DNA of 64,000 nt from Brevibacterium marinum (GTDB lineage: Bacteria; Actinomycetota; Actinomycetes; Actinomycetales; Brevibacteriaceae): the NCBI RefSeq assembly GCF_011927955.1, contig NZ_JAATJN010000001.1:1736001-1800000 (forward strand), in the 5' to 3' direction. This document shows, one piece after another, positions 17,288-25,469 of the stretch. Each line of letters begins with the position of its first letter. Positions within the stretch are counted from its first letter, which is position 1. The notes under the pieces are model-generated. The model saw only the letters and a list, made by a program, of their open reading frames with translations, did not search any database and was not told where the DNA came from. The position numbers were made by a program, and so were the translations under genes.

Positions 17288-18337
17288 ATGCTCGAGGACA
17301 CCACCAGAATCGCCGCGATCGTTCCCTGCCACAACGAGGAGATCACGGTCGCGAAGGTGGTCCGCGATCTCAAGACGGCCGTGCCCGGAATCACGGTCTA
17401 CGTCTACGACAACTGCTCGAGTGACCTGACCGCACGGAGGGCCGCCGAGGCGGGGGCGTTCGTGCGCAGGGAGAACTCCCCGGGCAAGGGCAATGTCGTC
17501 AGGCGCGCCTTCGCCGACATCGACGCCGACATCTACGTGATGATCGACGGCGACGACACCTACGAGGCCTCCCACCTGCCCGAGATGATCGAGACCCTGA
17601 TCTCGGGCCCCTACGATCACGTGCTCGGCGTGCGCCAGGACAACCAGGAGTCGACGTCCTACCGGCCCGGCCATGAGGTGGGGAACCTGATGTTCAATCG
17701 CCTCACCGGGTGGCTGTTCCAGTCCGAGGTCACCGACATGCTTTCGGGCTACAGGGTGTTCTCGCGCCGGTTCGTGAAGTCGTTCCCTGCGATCAGCAAG
17801 CGCTTCGAGATCGAGACCGAACTGACCGTGCACATGATGTCGCTGCGCCTGCCCAGCACCGAGGTGGCCATCGATTTCCGTGACCGTCCCGATGGCAGCG
17901 AGTCGAAGCTGTCGACCTTCAAAGACGGCTTCCGCATCCTCGGACTCATCTCGGCCCTGGTCAGACACGAACGGCCGAGGCTGTTCTATGGCGTCATCAC
18001 GACGGTCCTGGCCATCGCGTCCCTGCTGTTCGGGCTGCCCGTCGTCTGGGAGTTCTGGCAGACGGGTCTGGTGCCGAGGTTCCCGACGGCCATCCTCGCC
18101 GCCGCTCTCATGGGCTTGGCGTTCCTGCTCGGCAGCGTCGGGCTGACATTGGACGGTCTGCGGCGGGCGAGGCGTGAGACCTCACGGCTGGCATACCTGG
18201 GACTGCCGGCGGTGTCCTCGCCGGCCGAGGCGAGATCCCATCCGACGACCCAGCCGACGACCCAGCCAAGTTCCCAGCCGAGACCCCAGCCGACGACCCA
18301 GCCGAGACCCCAGCCCAGGGCCCAGCTCGCCTCATGA
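17288..18337 (+). CDS. GT2 glycosyltransferase, DPM-like, with membrane anchor
   Basis: The GT-A domain covers residues 1-230: AAIVPCHNEEITVAKVV, then VYVYDNCSSDLT, the metal-binding MIDGDDTYEASHLPEM and SGYRVFSRRFVKSFP. Two transmembrane helices follow (about 235-300). The last 45 residues are a TTQP/RPQP repeat tail encoded by 12-base DNA units. Relatives transfer a sugar from a nucleotide donor to polyprenyl phosphate. It is coupled by a four-base ATGA overlap to the next membrane protein and is close to a GtrA flippase, so the three probably deliver a lipid-linked sugar to the outside. Confidence 0.85.
   Translation: MLEDTTRIAAIVPCHNEEITVAKVVRDLKTAVPGITVYVYDNCSSDLTARRAAEAGAFVRRENSPGKGNVVRRAFADIDADIYVMIDGDDTYEASHLPEMIETLISGPYDHVLGVRQDNQESTSYRPGHEVGNLMFNRLTGWLFQSEVTDMLSGYRVFSRRFVKSFPAISKRFEIETELTVHMMSLRLPSTEVAIDFRDRPDGSESKLSTFKDGFRILGLISALVRHERPRLFYGVITTVLAIASLLFGLPVVWEFWQTGLVPRFPTAILAAALMGLAFLLGSVGLTLDGLRRARRETSRLAYLGLPAVSSPAEARSHPTTQPTTQPSSQPRPQPTTQPRPQPRAQLAS
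18241..18325 (+). repeat. 12-bp repeats encoding a TTQP-type tail
   Basis: Degenerate units such as ACGACCCAGCCG repeat about seven times at the 3' end of the GT2 gene and keep frame. They encode Thr/Gln/Pro/Arg-rich quadruplets. Confidence 0.7.
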
Positions 18338-20013
18338 CCGAACCGACCTCGCAACAGCGGTCGGCGGTCGGGAAGAGACTGCACTCCGCGACCTCCTCGG
18401 CGCTGGCCTGGGACATCGTTCTGGCTCTGATCACGGTGGCATGGTCCTTCGTCTTCATCCGACTCTTCTTCCCTGGTCGTGTGAACGTCGACATCGCCAA
18501 CCAATACCTCCAGGCGATCGGCACGATCCCGGTCACCGACTGGCACCCGCCGATCATGAGCCTCGTGTGGGGAGCGCTCATCGACCTCACGGGCCAGGCG
18601 GGCAGTCTTCTCGTGGCCCAGGTGGCTATGCTCGGCCTAACAAGCTGGCTGGTCGGAGTCCTGGCGCACCGGCAGGGGGCGCCGAGGTGGGTGTCTCTGC
18701 TGGGGCCGGCCGTCATGCTGACTCCCTGGGTGCTGTCACAGATGACGACCCTGTGGAAGGACACGCAGATGGCCGTGGCTCTGCTGTTGGCCGTCGTCCT
18801 GCTCATCATCGCCAGGGCGGTGCCGAAGGCGTGGGTTCTGTGGATTCCGGCCGTTGTGCTGCTCGTCTACGCATTGGAAGTGCGCAAGAACGCCGTCTTC
18901 GCCATCGTCCCGATCGCGATCTACGCGGCCTTCTGTCTGGTGGAGCGGTTCAACCGATCCGAGCGACCGGACCCTGGCGGAAACCGGCTCGGCGGCCGGC
19001 TCAGCAGCCGACTCCGTCGCTTTTCTCGTCGGCGGTCGCTCCTGTCGATCGCCGCACTGTCCTTGGCCGTGCTGGCGATTCTGGGGGTCGGCGTCAAGGC
19101 CACCGATGCCGCGATCGGATCTGCGGTCGATGTGAAGCCCACGGGACAGATCTCGCAGATCTTCCTCGACGATGTGATGTTCTCGGTTCCCGACGCACAG
19201 CTGCAGGCCTCCGATGCTCCGGCCGAGCTCAAGGACCACATCAGCTCGGCCCGCAACACATGCCTGGAACGAGGAGAGATCTGGGACGCCTACTGGAACT
19301 GCTACGGCAGGGGAGTGTCCGGCAGAGCCTTCAGTCCCATCGCCTTCCAGGGCGAACTCAAAGACCTGTGGCTGTCGGAGGTGATCACTCATCCCGTCCG
19401 CTACCTCGAATATCGCACCGCCGTGTTCTCGACCTACTTCTTCACGTCCTCGCTCGAATACTGGGAGGCCGACTGGGACGGGGACGCAGTGAAGGCGGGG
19501 ATCGCAGCCGGCAGCACCAAGGCGGAGTACATCTTCAAGCCCTATGTCGAGGACTTCGCGCTCGCCACGTTCCCGATGCTGTTCAAACCCTGGTTCTGGT
19601 CCCTCCTCGCGGTCGTCGTGCTGGGCATAGCCTGGCGCACCCGGCCCGTACGCGCCCACCCCGCACGCACCCGGCCCGCACACACCCGGCCCGCACGCGA
19701 GCAGCCCCAGCGACAGCGGAATCTCGCGCCCGAGCAGCTCCAACGGCAGCGGAACCTCGCGCCCGAGCAGCCCCAGCGACAGCGGAACCTCGCGCCCGAG
19801 ATCACGACCTTGGCCACCTCGGCGCTGTGCTACGTCTTCGGGTACTTCCCCATCGTCCCGGCCAACCATTTCAGGTACACGTTCTGGCCGGCGCTCGCCG
19901 TCACCGTCGCAGTGGTCTTCGTGCTCGCCGGGTGGCGGAGACGACGATCGGCGGGCAGGTCGCGATCATCGGGCGCGCCGCGATCGTGGGCGTTCAGCGA
20001 GTCCGGAACCTAG
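18334..20013 (+). CDS. polytopic membrane protein, DUF6020-like
   Basis: The 559-residue protein has about ten hydrophobic helices (for example IVLALITVAWSFVFIRLFF and MAVALLLAVVLLIIARAV). The luminal-type motif ITDWHPP-like segment (VTDWHPPIMSLVWG) and LWKDTQMA resemble GT-C membrane glycosyltransferases grouped as DUF6020. A hydrophilic, repeat-rich insertion (about residues 435-490) sits between two late helices. It starts inside the stop of the GT2 gene (ATGA). It probably transfers a sugar from lipid carrier to an envelope acceptor. The family label is from memory. Confidence 0.65.
   Translation: MTEPTSQQRSAVGKRLHSATSSALAWDIVLALITVAWSFVFIRLFFPGRVNVDIANQYLQAIGTIPVTDWHPPIMSLVWGALIDLTGQAGSLLVAQVAMLGLTSWLVGVLAHRQGAPRWVSLLGPAVMLTPWVLSQMTTLWKDTQMAVALLLAVVLLIIARAVPKAWVLWIPAVVLLVYALEVRKNAVFAIVPIAIYAAFCLVERFNRSERPDPGGNRLGGRLSSRLRRFSRRRSLLSIAALSLAVLAILGVGVKATDAAIGSAVDVKPTGQISQIFLDDVMFSVPDAQLQASDAPAELKDHISSARNTCLERGEIWDAYWNCYGRGVSGRAFSPIAFQGELKDLWLSEVITHPVRYLEYRTAVFSTYFFTSSLEYWEADWDGDAVKAGIAAGSTKAEYIFKPYVEDFALATFPMLFKPWFWSLLAVVVLGIAWRTRPVRAHPARTRPAHTRPAREQPQRQRNLAPEQLQRQRNLAPEQPQRQRNLAPEITTLATSALCYVFGYFPIVPANHFRYTFWPALAVTVAVVFVLAGWRRRRSAGRSRSSGAPRSWAFSESGT
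19702..19800 (+). repeat. 33-bp tandem repeat x3 inside the membrane protein gene
   Basis: Three adjacent 33-base units (19702, 19735, 19768) encode an eleven-residue block with core QRQRNLAPE. Units one and three are almost identical. They expand a loop between two membrane helices. Confidence 0.88.
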
Positions 20014-20035
20014 CCGACTAGAGTTGGTGTCTGTA

Positions 20036-20548
20036 ATGAAAGAGTCAATTTCGGCCCGTATGCGGCGCCTCGCGGGGGAAGCGTTCAAGTTCCTCACTGT
20101 CGGTGGTCTGGGATACATCGTCGACGTGGGTCTCTCGAACGTCCTCGCCTACGGCCTGGGCTCGATCCCCGCACTGCTCGATGGCAGCCCCATCAAGTCG
20201 AAGATCGTCTCCACCGTCATCTCCATGATGGTCGTCTGGACCGGCAACAAGCTCTGGACGTACGGCGACCGCGCCACCGGCTCGAATCTGCGCGGCATCT
20301 CGCTCTTCGTCGTCGTCAACATGGTCGGCATGGTCATCACCGTCATCCCGCTGGGCGTGACCTGGTACCTGCTCGACATGCGCGACCAGCTGACCTACAA
20401 CATCTCGACGAACATCATCGGCGTCGGCCTGGCCATGCTCTTCCGCTTCTACGCCTACCGCACGTGGGTGTTCAAGGACGCGACGCCGGCCGCCGAGGTG
20501 GTCGTGGAGCTGGACGAGTCCCGCACCGTTCCCGACGACCGGGACTGA
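20036..20548 (+). CDS. GtrA-family membrane protein
   Basis: This small protein has four transmembrane helices in the GtrA pattern: FLTVGGLGYIVDVGLSNVL, TVISMMVVWTGNKLWTYG, LFVVVNMVGMVITVIPLG and a last helix ending RFYAYRTWVFKD. Relatives flip polyprenyl-phosphate sugars across the membrane. It follows the DUF6020-like gene by about 20 bases and completes the GT2-GT-C-flippase set. ATG 20036 or TTG 20024 could be used; no strong ribosome site favours either. Confidence 0.85.
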   Translation: MKESISARMRRLAGEAFKFLTVGGLGYIVDVGLSNVLAYGLGSIPALLDGSPIKSKIVSTVISMMVVWTGNKLWTYGDRATGSNLRGISLFVVVNMVGMVITVIPLGVTWYLLDMRDQLTYNISTNIIGVGLAMLFRFYAYRTWVFKDATPAAEVVVELDESRTVPDDRD

Positions 20549-20561
20549 ACCTTTCCCGCCA

Positions 20562-20643
20562 GTTTCGCCGACACAACGGTGGAGCGCCGAGACTTTTGTG
20601 CGTGCACCGTTGCCTCGGCGCTGCACCGTTGTCGCGGCGAAAC
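20562..20643. repeat. palindromic intergenic element, copy 1
   Basis: Outer arms 20562-20581 and 20624-20643 pair at 18 of 20 positions. Inner arms 20584-20591 and 20614-20621 pair fully. The element follows the GtrA stop and may terminate that operon. Its central 72 bases recur at 25393-25464 with about eight changes. Confidence 0.75.
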
Positions 20644-20657
20644 TATCTATTGATCTG

Positions 20658-20676
20658 TATAACACAAACAGTTATA
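20658..20676. promoter_or_regulatory. inverted repeat ahead of arsR-type gene, candidate operator
   Basis: TATAAC-N7-GTTATA is a perfect inverted repeat in an AT-rich island ending nine bases before the regulator's ATG. It overlaps the probable -10 region, as expected for ArsR autorepression. Confidence 0.5.
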
Positions 20677-20684
20677 TTAACGAC

Positions 20685-21023
20685 ATGGATGCTCTCGCAG
20701 CCCTCGCTGATCCGGCTCGTCGCCGTATCGTCGAGTGCCTCCGCGACAGTGAGGTGTCCGCCGGCGAGCTCGCCGACGTGATGGAGGCGGAGTTCGGGCT
20801 CGTCCAACCGGCCACTTCGCGTCATCTGCGGAGACTCCGTGAGACGGGGCTGGTGCATTCCCGTCCCGACGGCACGAGTCGCCTCTACTCCCTCGATCCC
20901 GGTGCCCTGCGTGACATAGCCGTGTGGCTCGAACAATTCCGGGGACTGTGGAGCGATGCCCTGTCCTCCCTCGACGCCGAGGTGCAGCGAGGTAAGTCTT
21001 CCAGGAGGAGTGCGGCACCATGA
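20685..21023 (+). CDS. ArsR-family regulator
   Basis: This 112-residue winged-helix protein begins MDALAALADPARRRIVECLRD and has the recognition helix region QPATSRHLRRLRETGLVHSR followed by a wing. No metal-binding cysteines are seen, so it belongs to the non-metal subgroup commonly paired with SRPBCC/AHSA1 proteins. ATG 20685 is preceded by a perfect inverted repeat. Its stop overlaps the next ATG (ATGA), so the two are coupled. It probably represses its own operon. Confidence 0.88.
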   Translation: MDALAALADPARRRIVECLRDSEVSAGELADVMEAEFGLVQPATSRHLRRLRETGLVHSRPDGTSRLYSLDPGALRDIAVWLEQFRGLWSDALSSLDAEVQRGKSSRRSAAP

Positions 21024-21637
21024 ATATCACCGACGAGATCAACCAAGTGATTCGCAAGGTCACAACCAGCGGCAGCTCGCATCAGGTTGTTCTGGAGCGT
21101 GCCTTCGACACCGATGCCGCCGATCTGTGGGATGCGTGCACGAGTCCCCAGCGACTCGCGCGATGGTTTGAACCGGTGCGCGGCGACCTCACACCTGGTG
21201 GCCGGTATGCCCTGACAGACAGTGGCACGGAGGGCGACATTCTGCGATGCGCAGAACCCCGGCACCTGGCCATCACATGGGAGTACCAGGGGGATGTCAG
21301 CCACGTTGATGTCGACTTCATCCCGACTGCGAACGAGCGCACTGTGCTCCGGGTGACCCATCATGTTCCTCCCAACGACCATTGGGAGGCCTACGGTCCC
21401 GCGGCAACTGGTGTGGGCTGGGAAGAGGGGTTGCGAGCTCTGTCGCTGCATCTCGCGGGCGGTGCTGGATCTGCCCCTGACGAGTTGGAGGATTTCGCTA
21501 GCACGCCCGAGGGCCCGAGGCTGACTCGTCTGGTAGCGGCTGCTTGGGGGTGGGCAGACCAGGAAGCGGGAACATCAGAGAGCGATGCGAAGGCGCGAGC
21601 ATTGAAGACGGCGGCCTTCTATCTGGACGAGACATGA
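21020..21637 (+). CDS. SRPBCC (AHSA1-like) domain protein
   Basis: The 205-residue protein has the helix-grip fold pattern of the AHSA1/activator-of-Hsp90 group: LERAFDTDAADLWDACTSPQRLARWF, then VRGDLTPGGRYAL and AITWEYQGD. Such proteins bind hydrophobic ligands. The pairing with an ArsR regulator through a four-base overlap is a common arrangement. Ligand and role are unknown. The C-terminal 50 residues extend beyond the usual domain. Confidence 0.82.
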   Translation: MNITDEINQVIRKVTTSGSSHQVVLERAFDTDAADLWDACTSPQRLARWFEPVRGDLTPGGRYALTDSGTEGDILRCAEPRHLAITWEYQGDVSHVDVDFIPTANERTVLRVTHHVPPNDHWEAYGPAATGVGWEEGLRALSLHLAGGAGSAPDELEDFASTPEGPRLTRLVAAAWGWADQEAGTSESDAKARALKTAAFYLDET

Positions 21638-21683
21638 AGCCTCCAATCGCTCCGGTGGGGAAAGTGGCAAGCAGGACACCTCT

Positions 21684-21758
21684 GCTTGCTCGAGGATCGA
21701 AGGCGAGTGCTTGCTCGAGGAAGGAAGACGAGCGCTTGCGTAAGGATCGAAGACGAGA
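21684..21758. repeat. 25-bp tandem repeat x3
   Basis: Three imperfect 25-base units starting GCTTGC (21684, 21709, 21734) lie just upstream of the DUF1801-like gene. The third runs into its ribosome site. Confidence 0.75.
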
Positions 21759-21771
21759 GGGGAACAGAGTG

Positions 21772-22134
21772 ATGGGCGAAAAGGCAACCAGCGTTGATGA
21801 GTACCTTGACGGGGTCGATCCGGCATTCCGAGCGGAGCTTGAGCGGATTCGTGCGCTCGTGACCGGGCTCGTTCCGAGCGCTGAAGAATCGTTGAGTTAC
21901 CGCATGCCGACCCTGAAATACAAGAACCGTGCGCTGGTGTATTTCACTGCTTCGAAGAAGCACATGAGCCTGTTCCCCTCGTCTTGGGCGATCGAAGAAT
22001 TCAAGGACCGCCTGGCGGACTACAAGACCACCGTTCACGCGATTCAGTTCACGCTGGAGAAGCCGCTGCCCAGCGAACTGATCGAGGACCTCGTTCGCTT
22101 CCACGCGCGCCAGATTGACGCAAACCGGCAATGA
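21772..22134 (+). CDS. DUF1801-like small protein
   Basis: The 120-residue protein has the DUF1801/YdhG pattern: SVDEYLDGVDPAFRAELERI, AEESLSYRMPTLKYKNRALVYF, KHMSLFPSS and a C-terminal LVRFHARQIDANR. A characterised relative in Bacillus is annotated as an iron chaperone, but most members have no known role. ATG 21772 follows a GAGAGG-type site; the GTG three bases earlier is an alternative. The long upstream frame contains tandem repeats and is not coding. Confidence 0.78.
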   Translation: MGEKATSVDEYLDGVDPAFRAELERIRALVTGLVPSAEESLSYRMPTLKYKNRALVYFTASKKHMSLFPSSWAIEEFKDRLADYKTTVHAIQFTLEKPLPSELIEDLVRFHARQIDANRQ

Positions 22135-22210
22135 CCGAACCGGCAGTGACCAAACCCGGCAGTGACCGAAACGGCTCAACCGTTCCCTGAGGAATCCGGA
22201 GAACCTCACC

Positions 22211-22699
22211 ATGAAATTCACCATCTCGCTTGAAATTGCGCTGCCGAGGGAGGCTGTCAGCGAGCTTCTCAGCGACCCCGCACACAGGCCGAAGTGGTTA
22301 CGAGGCTTGGTGCTTCATGAGCCGATTCGCGGCACGGATGGGCACGTCGGCACCGAATCGAGGGTTGTGTTCCGATCGGGGCAAGGGTCGATGGAGTGCA
22401 CCGAAACCATCACGCGTCGAGAACCGGCGAATCTGCACGGAATCGCTTCCGATCAAGTCATCCATTTCGCGCGCGAGATCGTCGCGAACGGCATGTGGAG
22501 CTCCGCACACGAGCAGCTGACCGAGAGCGGTCCGGAGGCCACCCTGTGGGTCAGTGACAACGAATACCGGTTCAAGGGTCTGCTGAGATTCGCGGCTCCC
22601 TTGATGCGCGGCGTCTTCATCAAGCAGACACGCCAACATATGCAGGACTTCAAGGCTTACGCCGAGGACGGAACTGACGTCCGCGAATCGAAGGACTGA
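22211..22699 (+). CDS. SRPBCC-family protein
   Basis: The 162-residue protein starts MKFTISLEIALPREAVSELL, then DPAHRPKWLRGLVLHEPI, the usual N-terminal beta-helix-helix entry of polyketide-cyclase-like SRPBCC proteins. A late helix, FAAPLMRGVFIKQTRQHMQD, closes the fold. Ligand and function are unknown. It lies on the same strand as the ArsR set but 77 bases after the previous gene, where the sequence repeats GGCAGTGACC. A ribosome site is only weakly visible (GGAGAACC). Confidence 0.75.
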   Translation: MKFTISLEIALPREAVSELLSDPAHRPKWLRGLVLHEPIRGTDGHVGTESRVVFRSGQGSMECTETITRREPANLHGIASDQVIHFAREIVANGMWSSAHEQLTESGPEATLWVSDNEYRFKGLLRFAAPLMRGVFIKQTRQHMQDFKAYAEDGTDVRESKD

Positions 22700-22719
22700 T
22701 CGCGCGGTGCAGTCGGCGG

Positions 22720-23502
22720 CTACTTCCGCAGCCGTCGGTAAGCCCGAGCCGACAGCGGCATGAACACTGCAGTGATCGCCAGCGGCCAGGCGATGGCTGC
22801 CACGATCCCGTAGTCGGCTAGCCACCCGCCGGTGATTCCGGAAGGATTGCCGAACAGATCGCGGACGGCCGTCGCTGTTGCCGATATGGGATTCCACGCC
22901 GCAACCGCGCCCAGCCAGTCGGGCATGAATTCCGGGGCGACAAAGACGTTGGAGAGGAACCCGACCGGCCAGACGAGCACCTGCACGAGCACGGTAGCAC
23001 CGTCATGTCTGCCCGCGGTGAGCCCGAGGAAGATGCCGACCCACAGGACGGCGAAGCGCAGCCACAGGAGCAGAGCCACCGCGAGGAGACCGGCAAGCGG
23101 GGAGTTCGTCGCCCTCCAACCGAGCAGCAGTCCGCCGATGATGAGGATGGCGATCTCGACCATCGAGCTGACCATATCGGCTCCGACTCGTCCCAGTGAA
23201 ACCGAGGCGTCGCTGATGGGCATCGACCGGAAGCGGTTGGTGATCCCCTTCTTCGCATCTGCAGCCATCGAGGTCATCGTGGTTTCGAGGCCGAACATCA
23301 TGGCCAAGGTCATCATGCCCGGGAGCAGGAAGCCGATGTAGTCGCCGCCGCCGGGCAGTCGGATGGAGCCGCCGAAGATGAAGGCGAACATGAGCAGCAG
23401 CATGATGGTGAACAGCAGGCCGAAGATCGGCGTCCACGGCTGGCGGACCCAATGGGCGAGGTCTCTGCGGGTGAGGATCAGGCCCTCTCTGACAATGCTC
23501 AT
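22720..23502 (-). CDS. ABC-2 type transporter permease (DrrB-like)
   Basis: This membrane subunit of an exporter has six transmembrane helices in 260 residues, beginning with PWTPIFGLLFTIMLLLMFAF. The family region GFLLPGMMTLAMMFGLETTMTSMAADAKKGITNRF and SMPISDASVSLGR are typical of DrrB. The late segment AAWNPISATATAVRDLFGNP is also characteristic. Its ATG overlaps the stop of the ATPase gene by four bases. The pair likely exports a drug or lipid and is controlled by the divergent TetR protein. Confidence 0.9.
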   Translation of the reverse strand: MSIVREGLILTRRDLAHWVRQPWTPIFGLLFTIMLLLMFAFIFGGSIRLPGGGDYIGFLLPGMMTLAMMFGLETTMTSMAADAKKGITNRFRSMPISDASVSLGRVGADMVSSMVEIAILIIGGLLLGWRATNSPLAGLLAVALLLWLRFAVLWVGIFLGLTAGRHDGATVLVQVLVWPVGFLSNVFVAPEFMPDWLGAVAAWNPISATATAVRDLFGNPSGITGGWLADYGIVAAIAWPLAITAVFMPLSARAYRRLRK

Positions 23503-24515
23503 GCGTGCTCCTTCTCCGTCAGAGCGAGGAAGACCTCGTCCAAGGTGGGTCGGCGCAGGACGATGTCGTCTGCGATGATTCCTGCGTTGTCGAGGCGGCG
23601 GATGACCGTGCTGAGGTCGCGAGAGCCGCGTGTCGCCGGGTAGGTGACGACGCCGGTCTCCTCGTTCAACTCCACTTCGTTCGTCTCGTCGGCTGCTGCT
23701 CCATCTGTCGCGCCCGTCCCGGCTCCGGCCCCTGTTCCAGCGTGAAGAGCGCGATGGATGGCCCGAGCCTTCGCCTCGTCGCCTGCAGTGATCTCGATTC
23801 GGTCGCCCCCACGCTGCTGCTTGAGTTCGCTCGGCGTGCCCTCGGCGATGATCCTGCCGGCTTTCATGATCGAGATCCGATCCGCCAGAACATCGGCCTC
23901 CTCGAGATGCTGCGTGGTCAGCAGCACGGTGGTGCCGCGATCGGCGATCTCGCGCACGGAGTTCCAGACGTCTGTGCGTCCGCGAGGATCGAGGCCGGTG
24001 GTCGGTTCATCCAAGAAGAGGATGTCGGGGTCAAGGATCATTCCCACGGCGATGTCGAGGCGTCGGCGCATTCCTCCCGAATAGGTGCTCACGGCACGGT
24101 CTGCCGCCTCGGTGAGGGAGAACTTCTCGAGCAGCTCATCGGCTCTCGAGGCGGCCTCGCGACGGGAGAGTCCGAGCAGCTGGCCGAACATCACAAGATT
24201 TTGGCGGCCGCCGAGGATTTCGTCGAGGGCTGCGCTCTGGCCGATCAGTCCGATGCGGCGGCGCACCTCGGTGGCCTGGGTGCAGACGTCGAAGCCGACG
24301 ACCTCTGCACTGCCCTCGGAGACCTCGACGAGCGTGCTGAGGATGTTGACCAGTGTCGACTTTCCTGCGCCATTCGGTCCGAGTAAGCCATGGATCCGTC
24401 CGGCTGGGATGTCGATCGAGAGCCCGTCGAGGGCGCGCACCTTGCCGTAGGTCTTGACCAATCCTGCGGCTCGAAGCGCCGGACATCCACGGGGTCGTTC
24501 GCCTGTTTCGCGCAT
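23499..24515 (-). CDS. daunorubicin-type ABC exporter ATPase (DrrA-like)
   Basis: The ATPase carries Walker A LLGPNGAGKSTLVNIL, signature TYSGGMRRRLDIAVG and Walker B ILFLDEPTTGLD, with the DrrA-type C-terminal domain (about 230-338). Between them is a Gly/Ala/Thr-rich stretch (GTGAGAGTGATDG) that looks like a lineage-specific insertion. It is first in the two-gene operon and starts 77 bases from the divergent TetR gene. Substrate is unknown. Confidence 0.9.
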   Translation of the reverse strand: MRETGERPRGCPALRAAGLVKTYGKVRALDGLSIDIPAGRIHGLLGPNGAGKSTLVNILSTLVEVSEGSAEVVGFDVCTQATEVRRRIGLIGQSAALDEILGGRQNLVMFGQLLGLSRREAASRADELLEKFSLTEAADRAVSTYSGGMRRRLDIAVGMILDPDILFLDEPTTGLDPRGRTDVWNSVREIADRGTTVLLTTQHLEEADVLADRISIMKAGRIIAEGTPSELKQQRGGDRIEITAGDEAKARAIHRALHAGTGAGAGTGATDGAAADETNEVELNEETGVVTYPATRGSRDLSTVIRRLDNAGIIADDIVLRRPTLDEVFLALTEKEHA

Positions 24516-24533
24516 ACAGATTCCTAACTAGTA

Positions 24534-24581
24534 ACACTGTACGGAGTTGTTCTGGTTGAAACATTCTACACCGCACGGAGT
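24534..24581. promoter_or_regulatory. paired 14-bp sites between drrA and tetR, candidate TetR operators
   Basis: Two 14-base copies, ACACTGTACGGAGT (24534-24547) and ACACCGCACGGAGT (24568-24581), are spaced 34 bases apart start to start. Each is itself a partial palindrome (10 of 14). They sit between divergent genes, where a TetR dimer would repress both. Confidence 0.5.
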
Positions 24582-24592
24582 AGACTGCAAGA

Positions 24593-25372
24593 ATGAATTC
24601 CGACGCTGATTCGCAACGGTTCGATCCGGAGAGCGCCGACGTGGTCCTGCGCCTACTCTGGCGCGATCATCTCGACGTCGAGCAGGGTCGGCGTGGGCCG
24701 CGCCGCAAGCTCAGCGTCGATCAGGTCATCGATGCCGCGATCGTCCTCGCCGACGCAGACGGACTTGAGGCGCTCTCGATGCGCAAGGTCGCCGAGGCGG
24801 TCGGAGTCTCGGTCATGTCCCTGTACAGCTATGTGCCGCACCGGTCAGGTCTGATCGGGCTCATGGTCGACAAGGTCATCGGTCTCAGTCCACGGCCCGA
24901 GCATTCGGGGTCGTTGGCGGACCGGGTGCGCACCTTCTCGGAAATTCTCTGGGACGAGTATCACCGGCATCCGTGGTTGGTCGATGCGCAGTCGCATCGG
25001 CCGTGGATCGGCCCCGAGATCTCCGCCCGCTATGAATGGGCGCTCGAAGCCTTCGAAGGCACCGGACTCGATGACATCGCCATGGACCACACGGTCGCGC
25101 TCATCGAGTCGCATGCCGCAGCCAGCGCCGCGAACAGCATCAACGCGCAGAGGCTCGAACACAGCTCCGGGGTCAGCGATCTGGACTGGTGGAATGCCAA
25201 CGCCCCGCTCCTCGAGCAGGTCATGCCTGAGGGTTCGTTCCCCGTGTCAGGCCGAGTCGGGTCTGCGGTGGGGGAGAAGTACCAGGCAGTGACCAGTCAG
25301 AGAGCCGTCTATGAATACGGGCTCGAGACCATCATCCTCGGTGTCACGACTCAGCTGCAGAGTCGTACCTGA
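24593..25372 (+). CDS. TetR-family regulator
   Basis: The 259-residue protein has its HTH at about 40-90: KLSVDQVIDAAIVLADADGL, then LSMRKVAEAVGVSVMSLYSYV. A long TetR_C-type ligand domain follows. The 40-residue acidic N-terminal arm is longer than usual. It is divergent from the DrrAB exporter with two candidate operators between, so it should repress that exporter until a ligand binds. The ligand is unknown. Confidence 0.88.
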   Translation: MNSDADSQRFDPESADVVLRLLWRDHLDVEQGRRGPRRKLSVDQVIDAAIVLADADGLEALSMRKVAEAVGVSVMSLYSYVPHRSGLIGLMVDKVIGLSPRPEHSGSLADRVRTFSEILWDEYHRHPWLVDAQSHRPWIGPEISARYEWALEAFEGTGLDDIAMDHTVALIESHAAASAANSINAQRLEHSSGVSDLDWWNANAPLLEQVMPEGSFPVSGRVGSAVGEKYQAVTSQRAVYEYGLETIILGVTTQLQSRT

Positions 25373-25392
25373 GGCCCCCACGCTGACTCCCT

Positions 25393-25464
25393 CGACACAA
25401 CGATGGAGTCCCGAGACGCTTGTGCGTGCACCGTTGGATCGGCGCTGCACCGTTGTCTCGGCGA
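25393..25464. repeat. palindromic intergenic element, copy 2
   Basis: This 72-base segment matches 20569-20640 with about eight substitutions and no gaps. Its ends again pair imperfectly. It lies between convergent genes (TetR and a glycosyltransferase), consistent with a bidirectional terminator. Confidence 0.7.
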
Positions 25465-25469
25465 AGAGT

